A stretch of 45,144 bases of DNA, from contig VBNH01000084.1 in NCBI GenBank assembly GCA_005878095.1, positions 1 through 45,144 of the forward strand, written 5' to 3'. Every line of letters starts with the position of its first letter. Positions within the stretch are counted from its first letter, which is position 1. Below, in pieces: positions 10,097 through 17,592 of this stretch. This stretch comes from Gammaproteobacteria bacterium (GTDB lineage: Bacteria > Pseudomonadota > Gammaproteobacteria > Steroidobacterales > Steroidobacteraceae). The translations under genes were made by a program, and so were the position numbers. The notes under the pieces are model-generated. The model was not told where the DNA came from. It saw only the letters and a program-made list of their open reading frames with translations, and made no database searches.

Positions 10097-10454
10097 CAGG
10101 TTCTGCCTCATCGTTCGACGACCGGGTGGTTCGCTGTCAGCTGGTGCGGAGCGCGCCTTTCGGATTCAGCTGAATCCGCGCAGCGCTGCGGCACGTCGCG
10201 TCATCACGAGCATCTAAACTTTCGGCTGAAACGTTTGGAGCCGATGCCCCGGCTTCTATTGCGAGGCCCGCGTGTTCATCCACGCGTCATGTCGTTCCTG
10301 ACACCTGCAACAAGTTAGCAGCTGTCGTTACCCGTGCCCGCGTCGATCCCCAGGTTTCTGTTGGTATGTCCTTCCAGGCGCAGCTTCTGCGCATCATGGT
10401 CTCGATAAACCACCCGGCCAAAGTTGGAAACTATTGTTCGGACGGTGTTTTCAG
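10066..10454 (-). ncRNA. Candidate noncoding RNA of about 390 nt (unidentified)
   Basis: A strong terminator at 10066-10096 and a TATAAT box at 10461-10466, both on the minus strand, bracket 557 bases without a convincing protein gene. The interval contains several possible hairpins: CGCGTG-6-CACGCG, GCCG-6-CGGC, TGTC-AGGAAC-GACA, GCAGCGCTGC and the perfect palindrome GGATTCAGCTGAATCC. The length is close to that of tmRNA, RNase P RNA or a CsrB-type RNA. However, I find no tmRNA resume or CCA end, no RNase P core motif, and only a few GGA sites. A leader-terminated regulatory RNA is one reading; a decayed gene with its terminator left behind is the other. Confidence 0.3.
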
Positions 10455-10460
10455 CGCCGA

Positions 10461-10466
10461 ATTATA
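10461..10466 (-). promoter_or_regulatory. TATAAT -10 box for the candidate ncRNA
   Basis: A perfect consensus -10 hexamer on the minus strand, with a T-rich tract (TTTTTCTTT) upstream. The -35 region (about 10484-10489, ATGGCG) does not match consensus, so an activator or UP-like contact would be needed. Transcription would start near 10454 and end at the 10066-10096 terminator. Confidence 0.35.
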
Positions 10467-10575
10467 CTGATTCCAAAGAAAAACGCCATGTCGCAATTTG
10501 TCGACAACCACTGGGTGCTACTCCCCACGGCTCGCCCCCGGCGAATACCCTAGGGGGAAACACGGCAGGCGGCTT

Positions 10576-12579
10576 TCAGCGAGCCAGGCGCACGACGAAC
10601 CGCGCGCCGCTGCCGTCGGGGAGGTTGACGGCAGAGGCCTCGCCGCCGTGGAACTCGGCGATCAGTCGCACGATATACAGGCCGAGACCGAAGTGGGGCC
10701 GGCTGTCGGCGCCGGCGCGCGACTGCCACAGTGACTCGAAGAGGCGCCCCTGGACGTGCGCGGCCAAGGCGGGGCCGGGGTTGTCGACCTCGATGAGGGC
10801 CGCCTGCGCATCCAGGCGCAGCCGCACGGTGATCGGCGCCCCCGCGGGGCTGAAGTCCACGGCGTTGTCGATGAGTTTGTCGAGCATCTGCACGATGAGG
10901 TCGGGGGCGCCGCGGAGGGTCACCGGCTCGGTCGGCAGCTCGGTGCGGAAAGTGCGCTCGCGGAAGGCGCCGCGGTAGGCGGCCACGGCGCACTCCAGCA
11001 CCGCCCGCAGATCGAAGTTCACCCGCTCGGCGCTGCCGATGGCTTCCTCGACCCGGGTGGCCGCACCCATGGCAATGAGAATGGCGTTGAGCCGCTCGCT
11101 CCCCTGGCGGGCACGCTCGAGGTAGGCGCGCGCGGAAGGCGGCACCTCCTCGGACTCGAGGTTGTCGAGGGAGGAACGCACGATGGTGAGCGGCGTGCGG
11201 ATCTCGTGGGCCAGCTTGCCGGCGAGCGTGCGCAGGTAGCTGGTGTATTCGTTCAGCCGCTGCAGGAGCGTCGAGAAGCCGCGGGCGACATCTCCCAGCT
11301 CGTCGCGCGCGTCGGTTTCCGGAAAGCTGGTGACGAGACCCGAGCCCGTCAGGGCCGATTCGCTCGCCTGACGCAGCCGCGACAGGCGCAGCGCCAGCCA
11401 CGCGGCGAAGGCGAACATCAGGGTCACCGCCACCGCGCTGGTGCTCAAACTGAAGTTGAGCATGCGCATCAGCGCGTGATCGCGCAGGCGGATCCAGCGA
11501 TTGGCGGTCTGCGTCACCTCGAGCGTGCCGATCACCCCCTTGTGATCGCGGTCGTAGATCGGGGCTGACGATTCCAGCAGAGCTCTCGTGCCCGGCCGGT
11601 CGACGAAGCGCCGGTAGAGCCGCGCGAGAATCGGCGTCTCCGCACCCAGGCCCGTCAGCTGCGCGAGCGCATCGGCACGCGCCAGCACCCGGCCCGAGGG
11701 GGTCGTGACCGCGAGCTTCAGGCCCGGCTGCATGAACTGCGCGAGGTAGGAGGTGAGCTCGGGAGCAGCCACGATGAGGCGGCCGAGGGTGTGCAGGTCA
11801 TCGCTGCGCAGGGTGCCGTAGCTCACCGCGTCGGCGCCGCGCGTGTCGCGATCATCCACCAGCACCCCGAAGCCGTTGCCGAGCATCGACAGCGGAACCC
11901 GCAGCTCGATGCGGTAGCCGTGGCTCATGGGTTGCCAGGCGCCGCGGATGCGCGGCTCGAGCGGCGCGCTCTGCTGGCCGTACTCGCCGGTCTCGATGCG
12001 GCGCGCCGTGACCGGGCCCGGAGCGGTCGCGGCGAGAAATACCTGCCGCTCCTCACCCTGGCTGTCCTCAAATCCGAGCCACACGCGGTCACCGAAGGTC
12101 CCCGGGTCGAGCGGGTTGGTTCCGGGGGCATCGAACAGCGGGTGCTCGTCGCGCACCTCGAGCAGCACGTACAGCATGCGCTCGTAGACGCCGGTGAGGA
12201 TGCCGAAGCGGTGGCGATCGTCCCTGGCGAAGTACGCCCACGCGGAAGGATCGTGCGGCCAGTCGTCGGAATAGCCGTCGAGAAGCGGTGCGGCCGCCAG
12301 CGCCAGGGGCTTGAGGTCGTACGGACCGCTGTGCAGGAACGCGTAGCCGGCGTTCTCATCGGGGGGCGAGTCGGGAGCATCCGCGGGCGGCGGCGCTTCA
12401 CGATAGAGAAGATCCGTGCGCCCCTGGAGCGATGCGGCGATCGTCTGGGAGACCGCCTGCAGTGAGTTCTCTTCCCCCGCGCGCAGCGCGGACTCCATCT
12501 CGCGCGCGTACTGGCATCCGCCCCAGGGCAGTACCAGCGTCGCAAGGCCGAGCAGCAGGAGCTTGAGGCGCAGGGACAT
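10576..12579 (-). CDS. Sensor histidine kinase, dedicated-sortase (PdsS) type
   Basis: A 667-residue membrane kinase. An N-terminal membrane segment ends in GGCQYAREMESALRAG. A long periplasmic part follows with a CBM9/DOMON-like region (LLDGYSDDW...VYERMLYVLLEVRDEHP, about residues 98-150). A second membrane helix lies near residues 375-400. The H-box HEIRTP with His458 follows, and the C-terminal ATPase domain includes DNAVDFSPAG and FGLGLYIV. N-terminus and layout resemble the proteobacterial dedicated sortase system kinase (PdsS). The response regulator lies 12 bases upstream in the same operon. No sortase or LPXTG-type target is found in this window, so the ligand and the output are open. 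The kinase call is certain; the Pds label is moderately sure. Confidence 0.8.
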   Translation of the reverse strand: MSLRLKLLLLGLATLVLPWGGCQYAREMESALRAGEENSLQAVSQTIAASLQGRTDLLYREAPPPADAPDSPPDENAGYAFLHSGPYDLKPLALAAAPLLDGYSDDWPHDPSAWAYFARDDRHRFGILTGVYERMLYVLLEVRDEHPLFDAPGTNPLDPGTFGDRVWLGFEDSQGEERQVFLAATAPGPVTARRIETGEYGQQSAPLEPRIRGAWQPMSHGYRIELRVPLSMLGNGFGVLVDDRDTRGADAVSYGTLRSDDLHTLGRLIVAAPELTSYLAQFMQPGLKLAVTTPSGRVLARADALAQLTGLGAETPILARLYRRFVDRPGTRALLESSAPIYDRDHKGVIGTLEVTQTANRWIRLRDHALMRMLNFSLSTSAVAVTLMFAFAAWLALRLSRLRQASESALTGSGLVTSFPETDARDELGDVARGFSTLLQRLNEYTSYLRTLAGKLAHEIRTPLTIVRSSLDNLESEEVPPSARAYLERARQGSERLNAILIAMGAATRVEEAIGSAERVNFDLRAVLECAVAAYRGAFRERTFRTELPTEPVTLRGAPDLIVQMLDKLIDNAVDFSPAGAPITVRLRLDAQAALIEVDNPGPALAAHVQGRLFESLWQSRAGADSRPHFGLGLYIVRLIAEFHGGEASAVNLPDGSGARFVVRLAR

Positions 12580-12591
12580 GAGCCGCGACGC

Positions 12592-13281
12592 TCACTCGAC
12601 CCAGCGATAACCCATACCGTAGACGGTCTGTACGGCGTCGAACTTCGGATCGATGCTCTGGAATTTGCGCCGGATGCGCTTCACGTGCGAGGTGATGGTG
12701 TTGTCATCGAGCACGACGTTGGCGGCGTCCATCAGCTGCTGGCGGTTGCGCACGTGCCCGGGGTGGCGCGCGAGCGCGTGCACGATCCAGAACTCGGTGA
12801 GCGACAGCAGCACCACCTGGCCGTCCCACTGCGCCTGCATGCGCTCGGCATCCAGCGTGAGCGCGCCGCGGCGCACGATCTCCCCGGGCGTGTTGGGCCG
12901 GCGCAGTGCCTCGACACGGCGAAACAGCGCATTCACCCGCGCAATCAGGTGCGCGAGGCTCAGGTCCTTGGTGAGGAAGTCGTCCGCCCCGAGGCGCAGT
13001 CCCGACACCGCATCGAGCTCGCTGTCGCGCGCGGTCAGGAAGATGATCGGCAGCTCGGCCGACAGCGCGCGCAGCTGCCGGCACAGCTCGAAGCCGCCCT
13101 CCGGTTCGTCCTCGAGGGAGATGTCGATGACCGCCAGATCCGGCAGGCGCGCGGCGAACGCGCTCATGGCCTGCGCGCGGTTGGCGTAGGTGCGTACCGC
13201 ATAGCCCTCGCGCATGAACCCCGCCGCGTAGTTGTCGCGGATTGCCGGCTCGTCCTCGACAATGGCGACCAGGCGCTTCAT
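12592..13281 (-). CDS. Response regulator, OmpR/PdsR type
   Basis: A 229-residue regulator. The receiver domain starts MKRLVAIVEDEP, with acidic residues near position 10 and phospho-acceptor Asp53 in AVIDISLED; the conserved lysine follows in FLTKDLS. The C-terminal winged helix ends in NTITSHVKRIRRKF and TVYGMGYRW, the OmpR-family DNA-binding signature. It resembles the PdsR regulator paired with dedicated sortase kinases. ATG 13281 was chosen because it begins exactly at the receiver domain; longer frames upstream add unrelated sequence. It precedes the kinase by 12 bases. The divergent region upstream holds repeated GCCACAA motifs that could be its own binding sites. Confidence 0.88.
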   Translation of the reverse strand: MKRLVAIVEDEPAIRDNYAAGFMREGYAVRTYANRAQAMSAFAARLPDLAVIDISLEDEPEGGFELCRQLRALSAELPIIFLTARDSELDAVSGLRLGADDFLTKDLSLAHLIARVNALFRRVEALRRPNTPGEIVRRGALTLDAERMQAQWDGQVVLLSLTEFWIVHALARHPGHVRNRQQLMDAANVVLDDNTITSHVKRIRRKFQSIDPKFDAVQTVYGMGYRWVE

Positions 13282-13332
13282 GGAGCCAAGGCTACAGCCT
13301 GGGCGCGCGCGGTTAAAGCGCTTGCGTCCTGC

Positions 13333-13421
13333 CACTTTGCGCCACAATTCTTCGCAGCCGCGGCACTTTTGCGCCCCGGGACGCAGCGAGCGGTTGTGGC
13401 CCAATGCTCCGGTAGCCACAA
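13333..13421. promoter_or_regulatory. Repeated GCCACAA motifs between the regulator and the 55-aa gene
   Basis: The 155-base divergent gap contains GCCACAA at 13341-13347 and 13415-13421, and its exact inverse TTGTGGC at 13394-13400. The last two form a 7-base inverted repeat separated by 14 bases. In addition, CACTTTGCGCC (13333-13343) recurs as CACTTTTGCGCC (13364-13375) about one three-turn step away. Such spaced repeats in front of a response regulator gene are typical of its own operators. That PdsR-like protein binds here is inference. Confidence 0.4.
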
Positions 13422-13436
13422 GCCACCGGAGTTCCC

Positions 13437-13604
13437 ATGACCTCGCTCTCAGCGCACCTGCACCAGGGCGCCACCCGCCGCGAGATGCTCGCCAACTGGC
13501 TCGCGCTGCTGACGCTGCTGGCGCTCGGCATCGTCGGGCCGCAGCACGCGGACAGCCCGCAGACCCGCGTGCACGCGGTGCTGACCGATGACGCCGCGAG
13601 ATGA
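13437..13604 (+). CDS. Small membrane peptide, 55 residues, divergent from the two-component system
   Basis: An ATG with GGAG six to seven bases upstream opens a 55-codon frame. The product has a charged, histidine-containing N-terminus (MTSLSAHLHQGATRREM), one hydrophobic helix of about 17 residues (ANWLALLTLLALGIVG) and a polar tail. It resembles single-span small membrane proteins that modulate sensor kinases, but I recognise no family. It is transcribed away from the response regulator across the motif-rich gap, so it could be a target or partner of the pair. It ends 118 bases before the glutathione S-transferase gene. It could still be a chance frame in GC-rich DNA. Confidence 0.45.
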   Translation: MTSLSAHLHQGATRREMLANWLALLTLLALGIVGPQHADSPQTRVHAVLTDDAAR

Positions 13605-13722
13605 CCACGCCGCCAGGGCGCTCATGCGCCCCTTGCCGATACATTCGGGTAACATTCGACGCTCACACTGCCGCGACGGGCGACATGGCCTTTCGACCAC
13701 TGCAGCAACGGCGGGCGCGCAA

Positions 13723-14355
13723 ATGAGCGACGAAATCGTGTTTTACAGCAGTCCCATGTCCCGCGGGCGCATGGTGCACTGGATGCTGGAGGAAGTGGGA
13801 GCGCCGTACCGGTTCGAGGTGGTGAACCTGGAGCGCGGCGAGCAGAAGAAGCCGGACTACCTGGCGGTGAATCCCATGGGCAAGGTTCCGGCGATCGTGC
13901 ACCGCGGCACCGTGGTGACCGAGTGCGGGGCCATCTGCACCTACCTCGCGGACGCCTTTCCCGCGGCCCGGCTCGCGCCACCCCTGGACAGCCCGGCGCG
14001 CGGCACCTATTACCGCTGGATGTTCTTCGCCGGCTGCTGCGTGGAGCCGGCGGTGATCGATCGCATGCTGTCGCGCCCGGCGGCCTCCCGGCCCGGCGCG
14101 CTGGGCTACGGCTGCTACGAGGACACCGTGGCAACGCTGGAGAAAGCCCTGACACCCGGACCCTATATCCTCGGCGCGCACTTCAGCGCCGCCGATGTCT
14201 ACGTCGGCTCGCAGGTCGGCTTCGGGATGATGATGAAGGCTCTCGAGCCCCGCCCGGTGTTTCAGGAGTACGCGAACCGCTTGCAGGAGCGTGCGGCGTA
14301 CCGGCGGTTCATGGAAAAGGGCGAGCAGATCGCCGCCGGGATGAAGAAAGCCTGA
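13723..14355 (+). CDS. Glutathione S-transferase family protein
   Basis: A 210-residue cytosolic GST. The thioredoxin-like N-terminal domain runs from VFYSSPMSRGRMVHWMLEE (Ser/Arg region at the glutathione site) through the cis-proline in GKVPAIV to the TECGAICTYLAD segment, equivalent to the usual glutamate/serine glutathione-contact motif. The all-helical C-terminal domain includes the N-capping aspartate motif FSAADVYVG. The function would be conjugation or reduction of electrophiles with glutathione; the substrate cannot be told from sequence. ATG 13723 starts directly before the first beta strand; the longer upstream frame adds an unrelated leader. The neighbours do not specify a pathway. 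Confidence 0.85.
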   Translation: MSDEIVFYSSPMSRGRMVHWMLEEVGAPYRFEVVNLERGEQKKPDYLAVNPMGKVPAIVHRGTVVTECGAICTYLADAFPAARLAPPLDSPARGTYYRWMFFAGCCVEPAVIDRMLSRPAASRPGALGYGCYEDTVATLEKALTPGPYILGAHFSAADVYVGSQVGFGMMMKALEPRPVFQEYANRLQERAAYRRFMEKGEQIAAGMKKA

Positions 14356-14554
14356 CCGGCCGCCGCCGGCGCAAACCATGCGCCTTGCCCGTCCCGGGCG
14401 AATTTGAGCCGGCCCGCCGCCCGTGCTAGGTTGCAAGGGTCGACCCGCGCAGCAGGCGCGGCTGTTGTATCGACAGGAGCAGTCGCAAGTATAAGAATCA
14501 AACCGCGGCGACCCGACACATAACACCCACACGCCGCGCATCGAGGGAGCAATC

Positions 14555-16204
14555 ATGTTCACGCAACTGATAGACCCGCTCGACAATCTGACGCTCACCT
14601 GTCTGGTGGCGCTGATTCCCGTGGTTTCCCTGCTCGTCATGCTCGCCGTGTTCCGCGTGCCGGCCTGGCTCGCGACGCTGCTCGGCTCGATCATCACCTT
14701 CGCGCTCGCAGCCTGGGTATGGAAGATGCCGCTCGACGACGGCACGCACGCCTACCTGTATGGCGCGGCGACCGGCGTGTGGAACGTCGACTGGATCACG
14801 CTCTGGGGCATGGTGCTGTTCAACACCATGTCGGTGAGCGGCCTGTTCGAGAATTTCCGCCGCTGGCTGATCGCCCTCGGCGGCATGGACGTGCGCGTAC
14901 AGACGATGCTGTTCGCGTGGGCCTTCGGAGCGCTGCTCGAAGGCCTGGTCGGTTTCGGCTATCCGTGGGCGGTGGTGGCGCCGATCCTGATCTCGCTCGG
15001 CATTTCCGACCTCAACGCGATCCGCGTCGCGGCGATCGCCAATAACGCGCCGGTGTCCTACGGCGCGCTCGGCGCACCGATCATCGCGCTCGCCGCCGTG
15101 ACCGGTTATCCGCTGCTGGCGCTGTCGGGCTCGGTCGGCACCGTGGTCGCGGTGCTGGCGCTGGCGCCACCGTGGGTGCTCTTGTACCTGGTCTCCGGCA
15201 AGGAAGGCATGAAAGGCGGCTGGCCGCTCGCCGTGGTCGGCTCGCTCGGTTACATCGCGGGCCAGTATCCGGTGGCCCGCTACTGGGGTCCGTACCTGCC
15301 GGATGTCGTCGGCGCCATCGTGTGCTTCGCGGCGCTGCTCGTGCTCCTCAAGGTATGGCAGCCGAAGACTGTGCTCGGCTACGGCGGCGTGCCGGTGGAT
15401 GCCGCCGCCACCCGGCAGACGCAGTCGCATGGCCTGAAGAGCGGCGAAGTTCTGCAGGCCTGGCTGCCGTTCGTGGTTCTGCTCGTCGTCGTAGGTCTTT
15501 GGACCGGGCCTTGGTGGGGAGATCACTCGCCGACAAAGATAAGCTTGTTCAAGGCCCAGGCGGTCGGCTGCTCGGCACTTGCCAGCACCTGCACCGCGGC
15601 CAAGCCCAGCGTAACCGCAGTCTTCAACTTCACTCCCCTCATCGCCGGTACCGCGATCCTCACGACGTGGATCATCGTGTTGGTGCTGCTGATCGCGATG
15701 GGGCGGTTGAAGGGCGGCCACCTCGGCGAAGTGCTCCGGCGCAGCTTCCACCAGATGTGGGGCGCCTGCCTGGTCGGGGTCTTCATCTTCGGGCTGGCGT
15801 ACACCTTCAATTACTCCGGCATGGCGGCCTCGCTCGCGAAAGGCTTCTCGAGCATGGGCACCGCATTCATCATCGTCGCCCCGGTGCTCGGCTTCATCGG
15901 CGTCGCCCTCTCGGGCTCGAATACCTCGACCAACGCCATGTTCGGCAAGTTCCAGGCGCTGGTGGGCGCCCAGCTCGGCATGCCGCCACTGCTGCTGCCG
16001 ACCCTGAATTCGGTCGGCGCGGAGATCGGCAAACCGATTGCGCCGCAGACCGCGAGCGTCGGGGTGTCGACCAGCAAGTTCGTGCGCAAGGAGGGCGATG
16101 TCATCCGCCACAACATGGGCTGGACCTTCATCCTGCTTGCCTACCTGATCATCATCGCGATCGGTTTCTACCTGGCGCGTCCGGCGGTGATGACGGCGAG
16201 TTGA
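14555..16204 (+). CDS. L-lactate permease family transporter
   Basis: A 549-residue inner-membrane protein with 12 or more hydrophobic helices, matching the LctP/LldP lactate:proton symporter family in length and motifs. Those include ALLEGLVGFGYPWAVVAPIL near residue 128, the NNAPVSYGALGAPI segment near residue 164, and a C-terminal GVALSGSNTSTNAMFGKFQ...IGKPIAPQTASVG block. It imports lactate or glycolate with protons. No lactate dehydrogenase gene lies beside it. The upstream gap (14356-14554) has a GAGGGAG ribosome site before ATG 14555. Two genes away lies a malic enzyme, a plausible downstream step in organic-acid use, but this link is loose. Confidence 0.85.
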   Translation: MFTQLIDPLDNLTLTCLVALIPVVSLLVMLAVFRVPAWLATLLGSIITFALAAWVWKMPLDDGTHAYLYGAATGVWNVDWITLWGMVLFNTMSVSGLFENFRRWLIALGGMDVRVQTMLFAWAFGALLEGLVGFGYPWAVVAPILISLGISDLNAIRVAAIANNAPVSYGALGAPIIALAAVTGYPLLALSGSVGTVVAVLALAPPWVLLYLVSGKEGMKGGWPLAVVGSLGYIAGQYPVARYWGPYLPDVVGAIVCFAALLVLLKVWQPKTVLGYGGVPVDAAATRQTQSHGLKSGEVLQAWLPFVVLLVVVGLWTGPWWGDHSPTKISLFKAQAVGCSALASTCTAAKPSVTAVFNFTPLIAGTAILTTWIIVLVLLIAMGRLKGGHLGEVLRRSFHQMWGACLVGVFIFGLAYTFNYSGMAASLAKGFSSMGTAFIIVAPVLGFIGVALSGSNTSTNAMFGKFQALVGAQLGMPPLLLPTLNSVGAEIGKPIAPQTASVGVSTSKFVRKEGDVIRHNMGWTFILLAYLIIIAIGFYLARPAVMTAS

Positions 16205-16263
16205 GGGCGAGAGGCGCGCGGGGATACCCGCAGCGCGCGGTGCGCCGGGCGGCAGCGCGAGGC

Positions 16264-17475
16264 TCAGAACGCGTTGAGCCCGGTCAGCTCGCGCCCGATG
16301 GTGAGCTGGTGAATGGTCTCGGTGCCTTCGTAGGTGATGACGCTCTCGAGATTGAGCATGTGGCGGATGGGCACGTACTCGGCGCTGATGCCGGAGCCGC
16401 CGAGCATGTCGCGGCAGTCACGGGCGACATCGAGCGCCATGCGACAGTTGTTCCACTTGGCGAGCGACACGTGCGCCGGGTGCATGACACCTTCGTCCTT
16501 CAGGCGTCCGAGCTGCAACGCCAGCAGCTGCGCGGTGGTGATGCGCCGGGCCATGTCCGCAAGCCGCACCTGGATGGTCTGGTTTGCGGCCAGCGGCCGG
16601 CCGAACAGGGTACGGGTGGCGGTGTAATCCAGCAGCTGCCTGAGGCACGCCTGCGCCGCCCCGATCACTCCCCAGGCGATGCCGTAGCGCGCCTGCGTGA
16701 GGCAGGACAGCGGGCCCTTGAGTCCCCGCACTCCCGGCAGCACGCGCTCCTCGGGCACCACCACGTTGTCGAGGAACAGCGCGGACGTGACCGAGGCGCG
16801 CAGTGAGAACTTGTGCTCGATTGCGGGGGCCGAGAACCCGGGCGTGCCTTCCTCGACGAGAAAGCCGCGGATCCCCTCCGGTGTCATGGCCCACACCAGC
16901 GCCACATCGGCGAGCGCCCCGTTGGTGATCCACATCTTCGAGCCGTTCAGCACCCAGTCGGTGCCGCGCTTCTTGGCGTGGGTCTTCATGTTGGCCGGAT
17001 CGGATCCGCCGTGCGGCTCGGTGAGGCCGAAGCAGCCGATGAGCTCCCCGCGCGCCATGGCGGGCAGGTACCGGAGCTTCTGCTCCTCGGAGCCGAAGGC
17101 CCAGATCGGGTACATGCACAGCGACGACTGCACCGAGACGAAGCTGCGGATGCCGGAATCCCCGCGCTCCAGCTCCTGGCAGATGAGGCCATAGCAGATC
17201 GCGTTCAGCCCCGCGCAGCCGTAGCCGGTGAGTGAGGAGCCGAGGAGCCCGAGCGAAGCGAGATGGGGGATCAGCTGCTCCGGAAAGCGGTGCTCCTCGA
17301 AGCAGCGCTGGATGAGCGGCAGCACCTTCTCGTCCACGAGCCGCGCGACCGAATCCTGCACAAGGCGCTCCTCGTCCGAGAGCGCGGCGCGTACTGCGTA
17401 CAGATCCAGCGGGTCGATCGCGGCGCGTGCCGCGTTGCCGGCAGCGGCGTTGGTGGGACCGGCGGCTTTGGCCAC
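16264..17475 (-). CDS. gcdH: Glutaryl-CoA dehydrogenase
   Basis: A 403-residue FAD acyl-CoA dehydrogenase that oxidises and decarboxylates glutaryl-CoA to crotonyl-CoA in lysine, tryptophan or aromatic breakdown. It is strikingly similar to mitochondrial GCDH: DSGIRSFVSVQSSL keeps the arginine used for the glutaryl carboxylate. LTEPHGGSDP, KMWITN and ARYGIAWGV flank the flavin, and YEGTETIHQLTIGRELTG holds the catalytic glutamate. The start is a GTG at 17475 with AGGAGA seven bases upstream; a longer frame to 17547 has no such site. It lies divergent from the malic enzyme gene with a 117-base gap. The general family is certain and the substrate is likely. Confidence 0.85.
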   Translation of the reverse strand: MAKAAGPTNAAAGNAARAAIDPLDLYAVRAALSDEERLVQDSVARLVDEKVLPLIQRCFEEHRFPEQLIPHLASLGLLGSSLTGYGCAGLNAICYGLICQELERGDSGIRSFVSVQSSLCMYPIWAFGSEEQKLRYLPAMARGELIGCFGLTEPHGGSDPANMKTHAKKRGTDWVLNGSKMWITNGALADVALVWAMTPEGIRGFLVEEGTPGFSAPAIEHKFSLRASVTSALFLDNVVVPEERVLPGVRGLKGPLSCLTQARYGIAWGVIGAAQACLRQLLDYTATRTLFGRPLAANQTIQVRLADMARRITTAQLLALQLGRLKDEGVMHPAHVSLAKWNNCRMALDVARDCRDMLGGSGISAEYVPIRHMLNLESVITYEGTETIHQLTIGRELTGLNAF

Positions 17476-17592
17476 GGTGCTCTCCTGCGGGGCTCCCCGG
17501 TCGGGGGCGCGCATGATAGCGGGTATCGAAGGGGGTGACATCCGCACCTGCCGCAGGTGGAATCACGCCGTACGTTGGTGCAGGCTTGCCCC

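Noticed and set aside
10315..10410. 31-codon frame with QKLRLEGHT reminiscent of OmpA domains
   Set aside because: Too short to be annotated as a pseudogene. Codon use is atypical and no further OmpA sequence is seen nearby. Kept only as an alternative for the ncRNA interval.
14498..16111. Minus-strand frame of 537 codons opposite the lactate permease
   Set aside because: Antisense shadow; charged low-complexity product, while the plus frame is a clear LctP-type permease.
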